Shown in pieces: positions 35,983 through 44,691 of a stretch of DNA of 64,000 bases. The stretch spans positions 62,001-126,000 of the forward strand of contig NZ_FMZI01000007.1 in the NCBI RefSeq assembly GCF_900101505.1, written 5' to 3'. Both the position numbers and the translations under genes were made by a program. The notes below the pieces were generated by a model. That model was given only the letters and a program-made list of their open reading frames with translations, did no database searches and had not been told where the DNA came from. How positions within the stretch are numbered: the first letter of the stretch is position 1; each line of letters opens with the position of its first letter. This DNA comes from Antarctobacter albus (GTDB lineage: Bacteria; Pseudomonadota; Alphaproteobacteria; Rhodobacterales; Rhodobacteraceae).

Positions 35983-37004
35983 AGCTTTCGCCGCGCGATG
36001 CGAATGCGTTTTTCCGCAAGCCCGATCCGGGTGTTGCGGGCTTGCTGATCTATGGCGAGGACGTGATGCGCGTGGCGATGAAACGGCAGGAGGTCGTCGC
36101 CGCCATCGTCGGCCCCGAGGGCGAGGCCGAAATGCGCCTGACCCGGCTGGTGGGTGGCGATCTGCGCCGCGATCCGGCGCAACTGCTGGATGCGGTCAAG
36201 GCGCAGGGCTTCTTTCCCGGCCCCCGTGCGGTGCTGGTCGAAGAGGCGGCTGACGGTATCAGCGCAGCAATGAAATCGGCGCTTGGCGACTGGCGCGAAG
36301 GCGATGCGCAGATCATCGCGACGGCCGGGCAACTGACAGCGCGCTCGTCCTTGCGGAAGCTGTTCGAAGGCGCCAAAAACGCTTATGCGGCGGCCCTTTA
36401 CAACGATCCGATGGGGCGGGCAGAGATCGAGGCCGAACTGGCCCGCGCCGGTCTCAAGAACATCGACCGCGAGGCGATGGGAGCGCTGGAACATCTTGCG
36501 CGCGACCTGACGCCGGGCGATTTCCGCCAGACACTTGAAAAGATCGCGCTCTACAAGTTCGGGGACGAGGCGCCGCTGACCCCGGACGAGGTCACGCTGA
36601 ATGCGCCCGCCTCGATCGAGGCACAGATGGACGAGATTTTTCATGTCCTTGCCGAAGGGCGTACTGGCGACATTGCCCCGGTCATGCAGCGGCTGACGGC
36701 ACAGGGCGTGGCGCCGGTGACCCTGCTCATCATGGGGATGCGGCATTTCCGGACGCTGTTCGCCATCGCCTCGGCACCGGGCGGTCCGGCCCAGGGGATC
36801 GGAAAACTGCGTCCGCCGATCTTTGGTCCGCGCCGCGACCGGATGCTGCGCCAGGCACAAAGCTGGTCGTCCGCGCGACTGGAAGAGGCGCTGAAACTGC
36901 TCATGGATACGGATCTTACGCTGCGGTCTGCCGGTCAGAAGGCGCCGCAGATGGCGCTGGTCGAACGCGCCTTCGTCCGGCTTGCCTATCTTGGCCGGCG
37001 CTGA
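35979..37004 (+). CDS. holA: DNA polymerase III delta subunit
   Basis: 341 residues. The start [20 protein letters not shown] leads to LLIYGEDVMRVAMKRQEVVA, the degenerate nucleotide-fold opening of clamp-loader delta; FPGPRAVLVEEAADG, IIATAGQLTARSSLRKLFEG and the C-terminal LLIMGMRHFRTLFAIAS complete the family profile. Delta opens the beta clamp as part of the DnaX complex. Translationally coupled to lptE through an ATGA overlap. Confidence 0.93.
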   Translation: MKLSPRDANAFFRKPDPGVAGLLIYGEDVMRVAMKRQEVVAAIVGPEGEAEMRLTRLVGGDLRRDPAQLLDAVKAQGFFPGPRAVLVEEAADGISAAMKSALGDWREGDAQIIATAGQLTARSSLRKLFEGAKNAYAAALYNDPMGRAEIEAELARAGLKNIDREAMGALEHLARDLTPGDFRQTLEKIALYKFGDEAPLTPDEVTLNAPASIEAQMDEIFHVLAEGRTGDIAPVMQRLTAQGVAPVTLLIMGMRHFRTLFAIASAPGGPAQGIGKLRPPIFGPRRDRMLRQAQSWSSARLEEALKLLMDTDLTLRSAGQKAPQMALVERAFVRLAYLGRR

Positions 37005-37026
37005 TCGAGACAGGGGAGATAAACAG

Positions 37027-37614
37027 ATGACGTATACGGTCTACGGGGCGGTTCGCAGTCGGGCCTTCCGGGTTCTCTGGTTGCTGGAGGAACTTGGCCT
37101 CGACTATTCGCATGTGCCCGCCGGTCCCCAATCCGAGGAGATCCGCAAAATCAGCCCGTTGGGCAAGATCCCGGTCCTGGTCGAGGGGGACGCCGTGTTG
37201 CGCGATTCCACCGCGATCCTGACCTATCTCGCGGACAAGCACGGCGGGTTCACCCATCCGGCCGGTACGATCGCGCGGGCGCAGCAGGATGCCTGGACCT
37301 TCCGCATCCTGGACGAGGTGGAATCACTGCTCTGGACCGCGTCCAAGCACACCTTCGTCCTGCCCGAGGCAGAGCGCGTCCCCGAGGTCAAACCGGCCTG
37401 TGCGGCGGAATATGCCCGCAATATCACACGCATCATGGAAGAGGCCGAGGGGCCTTACCTGATGGGTGACTCGCCGTTGGTGCCGGACATCATCCTTGGC
37501 CATTGCGGGACCTGGGCGCAGGTGGCGAAATTCCCTGACGGAGGCGCGGCCTTTGCGGACTACCTTGCGCGTTTGCGGGCGCGTCCGGCCTTTCAGGTGG
37601 CTGCGGCATCCTAG
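37027..37614 (+). CDS. Glutathione S-transferase family protein
   Basis: 195 residues: a thioredoxin-fold N-terminal domain (TYTVYGAVRSRAFRVLWLLE, then ISPLGKIPVLVEGDAVLRDS with the cis-proline and the glutathione-binding D/E-S pair) and an alpha-helical C-terminal domain. The catalytic Ser/Tyr/Cys position is not clear; the serine in AVRSRA is a candidate. AGGGGAG site seven bases before the ATG at 37027; 22 bases downstream of holA, so probably the last gene of that operon. Substrate unknown. Confidence 0.9.
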   Translation: MTYTVYGAVRSRAFRVLWLLEELGLDYSHVPAGPQSEEIRKISPLGKIPVLVEGDAVLRDSTAILTYLADKHGGFTHPAGTIARAQQDAWTFRILDEVESLLWTASKHTFVLPEAERVPEVKPACAAEYARNITRIMEEAEGPYLMGDSPLVPDIILGHCGTWAQVAKFPDGGAAFADYLARLRARPAFQVAAAS

Positions 37615-37663
37615 TGCCGGTCCGTGCAGTCGGTCGTTCCGATCGCGAGGTCTGACCCTCGGC

Positions 37664-38566
37664 CTAGCCTGCCGCGTGTTGCAGAGGCGCGGGCGCGAAA
37701 GTGAAACCGCCGGTTTCCGCAGGCCCCGAAATGCTTTCGACCACCTTGTTGCGGCCACAGTCCTTGGCCGCATACAGCGCCTCGTCCGCCCGATCCAGCA
37801 GCGCCTTGATCGCTGTGGGGCCTTCGCCGACGGCAAGCCCAACGGAGGCGGTCACCGGTTGCCCGCCGGCTTCCAGCGTTTCGGAAATTACCGCGCGGAC
37901 ACGTTCGCCCACCCGCCATGCATCCTCTGAATTTGCCTCGGGCAGCCAGATCACGAACTCTTCGCCGCCGAAACGGGCCAGCACGTCGCGCTGGCGTACC
38001 TCGCCCGCGATCACGCGAGCGGTTTCCTTCAGCACCGCGTCGCCGGTGGCATGGCCCAGCGTGTCGTTGATCCGCTTGAAATGGTCCAAGTCGATAAAGA
38101 CGACGGCCCCGGTGCCGGTGTCCGGAACATGCGCGTCAAAGCCACGTCGATTGGCAACCCCTGTAAGCGGATCGGTCAGGATGGCGACCTGGTCCTGTGC
38201 CTGACGGCGTTCGATGCTCGCGGCCATCGCGTTGGTGCCCCGCATCAACAGCCCTATCTCGTCCCGGATGTCTTCGCGCAGGGGCGCGCGTGCCTCTCCA
38301 CGTTCGATGGCGGTCAGGGTGGCGTGAATGCGCCGCGTCGGAGTGAGGAGGGCCCAGAGACCAGCCAGCGTAGCGCCGCATCCAACCAGTGTTGCGGTCA
38401 GCAAGAGGCCCAGCACATCCAGATGAGCCGCCAGCCCGCCGGTGCGTGCCAACGCATAGAAGACTGCCGCGATCAGCGGCACATGGGTGCCGATGAAGGC
38501 GACGAAAAAGACCTTTGCCGTGAAGCTGTTGGGGAACAGGCGGTTCAGCCACAGATAGAAAAACAT
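37664..38566 (-). CDS. Membrane-bound diguanylate cyclase (GGDEF)
   Basis: 300 residues. Two membrane helices (about 16-38 and 48-70) flank a very short periplasmic loop; a HAMP-like linker (TPTRRIHATLTAIERGEARA) follows, then a GGDEF domain: DPLTGVANRRGFDAHV, VVFIDLDHFKRINDTLGHAT and RFGGEEF, an active-site variant (GGEEF) that is catalytically competent in known enzymes. RQRD five residues earlier is the RxxD inhibitory site, so product feedback is expected. Makes c-di-GMP, which commonly promotes EPS and represses motility; both EPS and flagellin genes are in this window, though no direct link is visible. ATG at 38566 has AAGGGA eight bases ahead. Confidence 0.93.
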   Translation of the reverse strand: MFFYLWLNRLFPNSFTAKVFFVAFIGTHVPLIAAVFYALARTGGLAAHLDVLGLLLTATLVGCGATLAGLWALLTPTRRIHATLTAIERGEARAPLREDIRDEIGLLMRGTNAMAASIERRQAQDQVAILTDPLTGVANRRGFDAHVPDTGTGAVVFIDLDHFKRINDTLGHATGDAVLKETARVIAGEVRQRDVLARFGGEEFVIWLPEANSEDAWRVGERVRAVISETLEAGGQPVTASVGLAVGEGPTAIKALLDRADEALYAAKDCGRNKVVESISGPAETGGFTFAPAPLQHAAG

Positions 38567-38686
38567 GAAACGTCCCTTGTTGGGTTTCAAATAAGTATCC
38601 TTAATAGATGTTAACAGCTGGTTACTGCCCCTGGGGGGAAGATCCTGGAAATGGACAGCGGATCGCACGGTCCCGGAATATCAAAA

Positions 38687-38711
38687 GGGCCGGGCATTGC
38701 CTGCCCGGCCC
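38687..38711 (-). terminator. Terminator of the TRAP/monooxygenase operon
   Basis: A perfect 10-bp stem (38687-38696 with 38702-38711) with a 5-base loop, followed on the minus strand by TTTTGATATT. It lies 20 bases beyond the dctP stop. Confidence 0.88.
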
Positions 38712-38731
38712 GTGTTCAGGAAAATGCCTGC

Positions 38732-39790
38732 TCAGTTCAGATCGGCATCATAGGCGGCCTGAAGGTCGGCCTCTGCCTTTTCGACCGCTTCGATAAGCGC
38801 ATCGAGGATCTTGTCTCCGCCGTCGACGTTCTCGCGGAACCAGTCCTGCACCGGCTTTGCGGCCTCGGCAAAAGCGGCCTTTTCCTCGGGAGAGGGCACG
38901 TAGATGTCACCGCCGCCTTCGACGAAATCCGCATAAGCCTGGATGGCGCCGCGTTTCGGTGCGGCAAAGGTGGCCTGTTGCAGCGCATAGAATCCATCAA
39001 CCACGACGCGCTTCATCGCCGGGTCCATATTCAGGAACTTCTCGTTGTTCATCCACCAAAGGGCGCCCATGTAGGCGTGCCCGTCCAGCGTGATGTACTG
39101 CAGGCCAGCATCGGGGAACTTCATGCCCATGATGTCGGTGATGCCGTTCTTGGAGCCGTCCACGACCCCGGTCTGGAACGAGGTGAACAGCTCGGGCCAC
39201 GGGATCGGAGTCGGCGCGGCCCCCAGTGCCTTGACCAGCTCCTGCGGCAGATCGGCGACCACGGTCCGGATCTTCAGGCCCTCCATGTCGGCGGGCGAGG
39301 TGATCCGGCGTTGGGTATTGGCGAAGTTGCGCCAGCCGCCGGTGTTGCCGATGGTCATCAGGCGCACGGTGTTGTCGCTGTCGTCCAGCGCCATGTCCCG
39401 CATGGTGCGCACGAAATCGCCCGACAGGACATGTTCGGCCACGCGGTCGTTGGCCATCAGGTAGGGCAGGTCCAGCACCTGGACATAGGGAAAGATCCCC
39501 GCCGCGCCGCCGGAGGTCGAGATGTAGATGTCGATCGAGCCTTCGGCCACGCCCTCGATGCATTCCGCCCCGGTCGAGCACAGCTGGGTGCCCATGTAGA
39601 TTTCGACCTCGATGGCGCCGTTCGACGCGGCCTCGACGAAGTCCTTGAAGACGATCAGGCCGGCATAGTCTTCATCCGCCTCGTTCGAGTTGGCGGTGGC
39701 GACCAGCTTGATCGGGTCCTGGGCGAGGGCAGTGCCCCCGGTCAGGGTGACGGCGGCGAAGGCGGCCGCGGAGAATAGGTGTTTCAGCAT
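38732..39790 (-). CDS. TRAP transporter substrate-binding protein (DctP family)
   Basis: 352 residues with signal peptide HLFSAAAFAAVTLTGGTALA. IKLVATANSNEADEDYAGLI opens the binding protein; GLKIRTVVADLPQELVKALGAAPTPIPWPELF carries the arginine that in DctP proteins usually pairs with a substrate carboxylate (KIRTV), followed by FQTGVVDGSKNGITDI. The motif predicts an organic-acid-type ligand, but the exact substrate cannot be inferred. Last gene of a six-gene minus-strand operon beginning with the monooxygenase. Confidence 0.93.
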   Translation of the reverse strand: MLKHLFSAAAFAAVTLTGGTALAQDPIKLVATANSNEADEDYAGLIVFKDFVEAASNGAIEVEIYMGTQLCSTGAECIEGVAEGSIDIYISTSGGAAGIFPYVQVLDLPYLMANDRVAEHVLSGDFVRTMRDMALDDSDNTVRLMTIGNTGGWRNFANTQRRITSPADMEGLKIRTVVADLPQELVKALGAAPTPIPWPELFTSFQTGVVDGSKNGITDIMGMKFPDAGLQYITLDGHAYMGALWWMNNEKFLNMDPAMKRVVVDGFYALQQATFAAPKRGAIQAYADFVEGGGDIYVPSPEEKAAFAEAAKPVQDWFRENVDGGDKILDALIEAVEKAEADLQAAYDADLN

Positions 39791-39820
39791 TTGGTTCCTC
39801 CCGTTTGCTGGTGTCTGTCG

Positions 39821-41338
39821 TTATCGCGGCTCCGGACTGATGCAGGCCAGGTAGCCTGTATCGGGCGGGCAGCGGATGAAATCGGTCAGGTAGGGGACGG
39901 TCATCGAGATCTGCGGCACGTAGGTGATCAGGAAGATCACCAGGATCTCCACCGCGAGGAAGGGCAGAATGGCGCGGGCGATGGTTTCCACCCGCTCGCG
40001 GCTGACTGTCGAGGCCACGAAAAGCACCAGTCCCATCGGCGGTGTGGCCAGGCCCACGGTCAGGTTGACGCTCATGATGATGGCGAAATGCACCGGGTGC
40101 ACGCCCAGTTCGACAAAGATAGGGCCCAGGATCGGGCCGAGGATGATGATCGCCGGGCCCGCGTCCAGGAACATACCCACGATGAACAGCAGGATGTTGA
40201 TGAGAAACAGCAGGATCAGCGGGTTTTCCGACAGGCCGAGGATGATCTCTGTCAGGATCTGCGGCGCGTGGGAGAGCGAGACCACGGTCTTGAAGGCCAC
40301 CGCCGCGCCGACCAGCAAAAGCACGGCCGAGGTAGACAGGGCCGAGCGGGCCAGCACCTCGTAGAGGTCCTTCAACGTCATGGACCTCAGCACCAGGAAG
40401 CTGACCACCAGCGCATAGGCCACGGCGACCGCGCTGGCCTCTGTCGGGGTCATGACGCCGATAAGGATGCCGCCGAGGATGATGATCGGCGTCTGCAGAG
40501 GCGCGACGGCCTTCTTGCAGACGATGCGGAAATCATGGCTGACCTGCCGGCGCCAGTACATCAGCAGGAAGTGCGCCGGAACCAGCATGGCAAGGTAGAC
40601 CGCCCAGCCGCCGGAATTGCCGGGGATCGCGGCCGCCACGGCGTAGAACAGACCCGCAAGATTGATGCGAACGAGGATCAGGCTGACCCAGTATTCCGTT
40701 GTGCTGATCGTCTGGCCCTTGACCACGATGCGTTCCGCCTTGGGCAGGTCATAGCGGTCGGCCATGAGGCGAACCATGACCATCAGGCCGACACCCACCA
40801 GGATGCCCGGTACGATGCCGGCAAGGAACAATGCGGCCACGCTTTCGCCCATGACATAGGCATAGATGATCATGATCCCCGAGGGCGGGATGATAGGGCC
40901 GATGACGGAACTGGCAGCGGTGATCGCGGCTGCGAAGCGGCGGGAATAGCCGTTTTTCTCCATCGCCGGTATCAGGGTCGATCCCAGCGCCGAGGTGTCG
41001 GCCACCGCCGACCCGGAAAGCCCGGCAAAGAGGATCGAGGAGAGGATGTTGACCTGCGCCAGCCCGCCGCGCAGGTGGCCCATGATGGCCTGGCTGAACT
41101 CGACCAGGCGGATGGTGATGCCGCCGCGGTTCATGATCTCGCCCGCCAGCATGAAGAAGGGCAGCGCCATCAGCGGAAAGCTGTCCATGCCGTTGTAGAG
41201 GTTGCGGTACAGGACCGAGAGCTGGCGGCTCTGGTCGTCCATGACCAAGAGGCCAAAGGGCGCGGCGAGCAGGGCAAAGACCACCGGCAGCCCGATCAGA
41301 ATGAGCACCAGGAAGACGGGCAGGAACCAGATCAGCAT
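39821..41338 (-). CDS. TRAP transporter large permease (DctM family)
   Basis: 505 residues with about 12-14 membrane helices. LSSILFAGLSGSAVADTSAL followed by GSTLIPAMEKNGYSRRFAAA and AAITAASSVIGPIIPPSGIM are the diagnostic DctM blocks; VGMFLDAGPAIIILGPILGP also fits. It carries the Na+-coupled translocation path. The family is usually about 430 residues; the extra length comes from a central insert (ADRYDLPKAERIVVKGQTIS...) seen in some marine TRAP permeases. The start is one base after the small-permease stop. Confidence 0.95.
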   Translation of the reverse strand: MLIWFLPVFLVLILIGLPVVFALLAAPFGLLVMDDQSRQLSVLYRNLYNGMDSFPLMALPFFMLAGEIMNRGGITIRLVEFSQAIMGHLRGGLAQVNILSSILFAGLSGSAVADTSALGSTLIPAMEKNGYSRRFAAAITAASSVIGPIIPPSGIMIIYAYVMGESVAALFLAGIVPGILVGVGLMVMVRLMADRYDLPKAERIVVKGQTISTTEYWVSLILVRINLAGLFYAVAAAIPGNSGGWAVYLAMLVPAHFLLMYWRRQVSHDFRIVCKKAVAPLQTPIIILGGILIGVMTPTEASAVAVAYALVVSFLVLRSMTLKDLYEVLARSALSTSAVLLLVGAAVAFKTVVSLSHAPQILTEIILGLSENPLILLFLINILLFIVGMFLDAGPAIIILGPILGPIFVELGVHPVHFAIIMSVNLTVGLATPPMGLVLFVASTVSRERVETIARAILPFLAVEILVIFLITYVPQISMTVPYLTDFIRCPPDTGYLACISPEPR

Positions 41339-41339
41339 C

Positions 41340-41936
41340 TCAGTCCGCCCCCGCCATCGTGTCGTGGTGCAGCGGTTTCAGCCGGTCGCCGCCGCCCAGA
41401 AGCGTAATGACCTGCCGCAGGATCAGCTCGACGTTGACGAGGATCAGCAGGTTCACACCAACCCAGAGCGCGGCATACTGGTACTGGTTGGCGAACTTGG
41501 CCTTGCACTTGCCGATCTCGATCCCGAAGGGCCAGCGCAGCGACGAGGAACAGCCGCGCCCGGACAGGCTGTCGACGTGGTTGTTCAGCCCCTTGTCCCA
41601 GGCGATCAGCAGCACCCAGAGCGAGAGTCCCAGCAGCAAGAGCGACAGGAGCACGGCGACGATCCGGGGCAGGGCGCGTTCGACGATGTCGATGGCGACG
41701 AAACCGCCCTGCCGGTAGGCCAACGGCGCCATCAGGCCCACCAGCCACAGCATCCCGAAGCGGGCGGCCTCTTCTGTCCAGTTGGGAGCGTCATTCAGGA
41801 CGTAGCGCCAGAAGATCTGGCCGAGGATCAGGCAGACCATCACCGCCAGCGCAAGCACCGCGATGACGCGGCCCACGGCAAGCAGGCCGGAGTTCAGCCG
41901 CTCCAGCGGCCAAAGCAGTGTCAGCAGCACCGGCAT
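41340..41936 (-). CDS. TRAP transporter small permease (DctQ family)
   Basis: 198 residues with four membrane helices; VMVCLILGQIFWRYVLNDAPNW followed by TEEAARFGMLWLVGLMAPLA is the typical DctQ signature (RY-x-L-N-x6-EE). GGGAGGAG nine bases before the ATG. It joins the large permease and binding protein in one TRAP system; a longer-than-usual loop (NHVDSLSGRGCSSSLRWPFG) lies between helices 3 and 4. Confidence 0.92.
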   Translation of the reverse strand: MPVLLTLLWPLERLNSGLLAVGRVIAVLALAVMVCLILGQIFWRYVLNDAPNWTEEAARFGMLWLVGLMAPLAYRQGGFVAIDIVERALPRIVAVLLSLLLLGLSLWVLLIAWDKGLNNHVDSLSGRGCSSSLRWPFGIEIGKCKAKFANQYQYAALWVGVNLLILVNVELILRQVITLLGGGDRLKPLHHDTMAGAD

Positions 41937-42013
41937 GGCGCTCCTCCCTATGATGGGGCTTTTTGCCCCTTGTTCTTCAGGCCGGGATCTTGGGCGCCCC
42001 GGTCCCTGTGGTC

Positions 42014-42523
42014 TCAGCCCTTGAGGCTGACGAACCGGCCGCCCTGGAACAGCAGGGGCAGGCCGGGCCGGAAAGCCGCGCTGGTCACGCGGCCAATGAT
42101 GATGAGGTGATCGCCCGCGTCATGGGTGATCTCTTGCGTACAGTCGTAGCGGGCAAGGCATCCGGCGATCTGCGGCACGCCGTTTGCGTCCTCGGCCCAG
42201 TCGCAGGCGTGAAAGGCATTGGCTTCGCGCGTGAAGGCCCGGCATATGTCTTGCTGGTGGCCATCGAGCACGTGGATCGCGTAGTGGCGCGCATCGCGAA
42301 ACAGTGGAAAGCGGCGCGAGGATTTCTGCGGCGACCACAGCACCAGCGGCGGGTCCAGCGAAACACTGGCAAAGCTGGAGGCGGTAATGCCTACCGGGCC
42401 ATCGGGCCCCTGCGCCGTCACCACGGTCACGCCGGTGGCAAAGCTGCCAAGCGCCTCGCGAAAGGCGCGGCTGTCCTCGGCCGGGTCGAATGTCTGCATG
42501 GAATGGCTCAGGTCCCCGTCCAT
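42014..42523 (-). CDS. Flavin reductase-domain protein (NAD(P)H:FMN reductase)
   Basis: 169 residues of the Flavin_Reduct split-barrel family: RAFREALGSFATGVTVVTAQ, GITASSFASVSLDPPLVLWS (flavin-binding TxxSFxSxSLDPP block) and HVLDGHQQDICRAF. Such small proteins supply reduced FMN to partner monooxygenases. The partner is evidently the SsuD-like enzyme two genes upstream. The start overlaps the aldo/keto reductase stop by one base (TGATG). Confidence 0.93.
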   Translation of the reverse strand: MDGDLSHSMQTFDPAEDSRAFREALGSFATGVTVVTAQGPDGPVGITASSFASVSLDPPLVLWSPQKSSRRFPLFRDARHYAIHVLDGHQQDICRAFTREANAFHACDWAEDANGVPQIAGCLARYDCTQEITHDAGDHLIIIGRVTSAAFRPGLPLLFQGGRFVSLKG

Positions 42524-43407
42524 CAGGGCACCTCGTGGCCCAGTGCGGCGGTGTAAAGCTCGAACCAGAGTTCGCGGCTCATCTCGATGTCGAAGGCTTT
42601 GGAAAACGTCTTGATCCGCTCGATCGTGTTGGTGCCCATGACCGGCAGGATGCCCGAAGGGTGCGCCAGCAGCCAGGCCACGGCCACCGCCGCGCGATCG
42701 GCCAGGAAATCGTCGGCCACGCGGTCCATGAGCTGCGTCAGGTGCGTGTCCTCTGTCATCAGCGCGCCACCGCCCAGCGGCGACCAGGCCATCGGCGGAA
42801 TGCCCCGTTCCTGCAGAAAGGCCACGTCGCCGTTGGTAAAGCCCTCGTGCGCCGACAGGCTCAGTTCGATCTGATTGGTCACAAGCGGCGTCTTCATCGC
42901 CGATTGCAGCAGGGTCCAGTCATGCAGCTTGAAGTTCGACACACCCACGGCGCGGACCTTGCCCGAGCCGACCAGCTCATCCAGCACCTCGCCCGTTTCA
43001 CGGTGATCCATCAGCGGATCGGGGCGGTGGATCAGCAGCAGGTCGATCTCGTTGATGCCCATGAGGCTGAGCGAATGATCGACAGAGGCCAGGATATGCG
43101 CGCGGCTGGTGTCATAGTATTTCACTCGCGCGTCCGCGTAGCGGCCCACCGGGGCCACGATGTCGCATTTGGTGACGATCTCGACCTGTTTGCGCAGGTC
43201 CGGTGTCATCGCGGCCCCAAGGATTTCCTCGGCCATGTAGCCGCCGTAGATGTCGGCCTGGTCCAGCGTGGTGATGCCCTGATCCAGGCAGGCGGCGATC
43301 TTGTTGCGAACGTGGTCGGGGGCGGTGTTGGCATCGTCGCCCAGGCGCCACATGCCATAGACGATGCGGCTGAGGCTCAGCCCCTCTTGAAGATCTACGC
43401 GGTCCAT
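42523..43407 (-). CDS. Aldo/keto reductase, YdhF-like
   Basis: 294 residues from the ATG at 43407, which overlaps the monooxygenase stop (TAATG). TTLDQADIYGGYMAEEILGA contains the catalytic Asp and Tyr, VTKCDI the Lys, and LLIHRPDPLMD the His of the AKR tetrad; VGSGKVRAVGVSNFKLHDW and MGTNTIERIKTFSKAFDIE (NADPH-phosphate side) complete the barrel. Probably reduces an aldehyde or ketone released by the monooxygenase, but the order of reactions is inference. The frame is open to 43527; that extension is not needed. Confidence 0.93.
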   Translation of the reverse strand: MDRVDLQEGLSLSRIVYGMWRLGDDANTAPDHVRNKIAACLDQGITTLDQADIYGGYMAEEILGAAMTPDLRKQVEIVTKCDIVAPVGRYADARVKYYDTSRAHILASVDHSLSLMGINEIDLLLIHRPDPLMDHRETGEVLDELVGSGKVRAVGVSNFKLHDWTLLQSAMKTPLVTNQIELSLSAHEGFTNGDVAFLQERGIPPMAWSPLGGGALMTEDTHLTQLMDRVADDFLADRAAVAVAWLLAHPSGILPVMGTNTIERIKTFSKAFDIEMSRELWFELYTAALGHEVP

Positions 43408-44561
43408 TACTTGCGCTCTCCCACGCCAAGGGGCGTTGCCGGTGTTTCGTCGGGGACGCGGCCGTATGCATGTGGCAGCGAACAGGTTTTCAGCTCCGGC
43501 ATGACCAGCTTGCCGAAATGGCGGCATTCGTCAATGTGCGGGTAGCCGGAGAAGATGAAGGCGCGGATGCCCATCTTGCGGTACTCTTCGATCTGGCTCA
43601 GGACCTGGTCGGCAGAGCCCACCAGCGCCGCGCCGCAGCCCGAGCGCGCCCGCCCGATCCCGGTCCAGAGATGCGGCTCGACATAGCCGAACTGGTCGGC
43701 CAACTCGCGGGCGCGGGACTGGTGAGAGACGCCCAGGGAGCCGCTGTCATGCGCGCGGTCGCGAATCAGGCGCCCATATTCGTCGTCCAGTTTCGACACC
43801 AGGCTTTCGGCGTATTCGCGTGCCTCGGCCTCTGTGTCGCGGACGATCATGTGCACCCGCAACCCGTAATCCAGCGTGCGGCCATAGCGTTCGGCCACGG
43901 CGTTCACGTCGGTCATGCGCTGGGTCAGCTGGTCCTTGGGTTCCGGCCACATCAGGTAGACGTCGCAGTGTTCGCCGCAAAGCTCCAGCGCGGCAGGGGA
44001 ATACCCGCCGAAGTACAGCAGCGGTCCGCCGGTCTGGTAGGGTTTCGCAGGATCGGTGGTCAGGCCCGCGAAATCGTAGACCTCGCCGCTGAAATTGATC
44101 TCGTCCTGCGTCCAGGCCTGTTTCAGGATCTGCACCACCTCGCGCGAGCGCTGGTAGCGATAGGCGCTGTCGGCCTTTTCGCCGGGGAAGTCCGACGAGA
44201 TCACGTTCAGCGTCAGCCGTCCCTTCATCATGTGATCCAGCGTGGCGACGGTGCGGGCCAGCATGATCGGATGCATCTCGCCACAGCGGATGGCGGCCAG
44301 CATGTTGATCCGGTCTGTCAGCGGCGCCATGCCCGCGACAAAGCTCAGCGTGTCCTGACCCACCTGGTAGGAGGAGGGCGCCAGGATGTTGCGAAAGCCC
44401 TGCTTTTCCGCCTCCAGTACGATGTCGCGGCAATGTTCGAAAGAAGAGCGCAGATCGCCTTCGGGCACGCCCAGGTAACGGTAGTCATCCGAACAGAGGG
44501 CCGAGAACCAGCTGACCTCGGACGCATCGAGATCGCGGGATGTGACGGGCACGACGGTCAT
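43407..44561 (-). CDS. SsuD-like flavin-dependent monooxygenase (luciferase family)
   Basis: 384 residues, close to the 380 of alkanesulfonate monooxygenase SsuD. RNILAPSSYQVGQDTLSFVA, AAIRCGEMHPIMLARTVATL, GRLTLNVISSDFPGEKADSA and YRYQRSREVVQILKQAW are the successive LLM blocks; in SsuD the equivalent motif is INVVTGG, so the pocket differs. GPLLYFGGYSPAALELCGEH and GIRAFIFSGYPHIDECRHFG are as in the SsuD/NtaA group. It uses FMNH2 from the co-encoded reductase to oxygenate an unknown substrate. The ATG at 44561 has GGGAGG seven bases ahead; the longer open frame crosses the divergent promoter region. First gene of the operon ending at dctP. Confidence 0.93.
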   Translation of the reverse strand: MTVVPVTSRDLDASEVSWFSALCSDDYRYLGVPEGDLRSSFEHCRDIVLEAEKQGFRNILAPSSYQVGQDTLSFVAGMAPLTDRINMLAAIRCGEMHPIMLARTVATLDHMMKGRLTLNVISSDFPGEKADSAYRYQRSREVVQILKQAWTQDEINFSGEVYDFAGLTTDPAKPYQTGGPLLYFGGYSPAALELCGEHCDVYLMWPEPKDQLTQRMTDVNAVAERYGRTLDYGLRVHMIVRDTEAEAREYAESLVSKLDDEYGRLIRDRAHDSGSLGVSHQSRARELADQFGYVEPHLWTGIGRARSGCGAALVGSADQVLSQIEEYRKMGIRAFIFSGYPHIDECRHFGKLVMPELKTCSLPHAYGRVPDETPATPLGVGERK

Positions 44562-44634
44562 TTCAGGGCCTCCCGGAAGTGCGCCGGATTCGGCGTCGAT
44601 TTCCCCTTGCGTAGCATTCGGAAATTCATGCATC

Positions 44635-44645
44635 AATAGTGTATT
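44635..44645. promoter_or_regulatory. Candidate GntR operator in the divergent promoter region
   Basis: AATA-GTG-TATT, a short palindrome in the only A+T-rich stretch between the divergent monooxygenase and GntR genes. GntR-family sites are usually short palindromes in such positions; the assignment is positional. Confidence 0.35.
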
Positions 44646-44691
44646 AATTTTTGCCGCGACAGGAACGGGACCGCGGCGGGAGGAGGCCGAC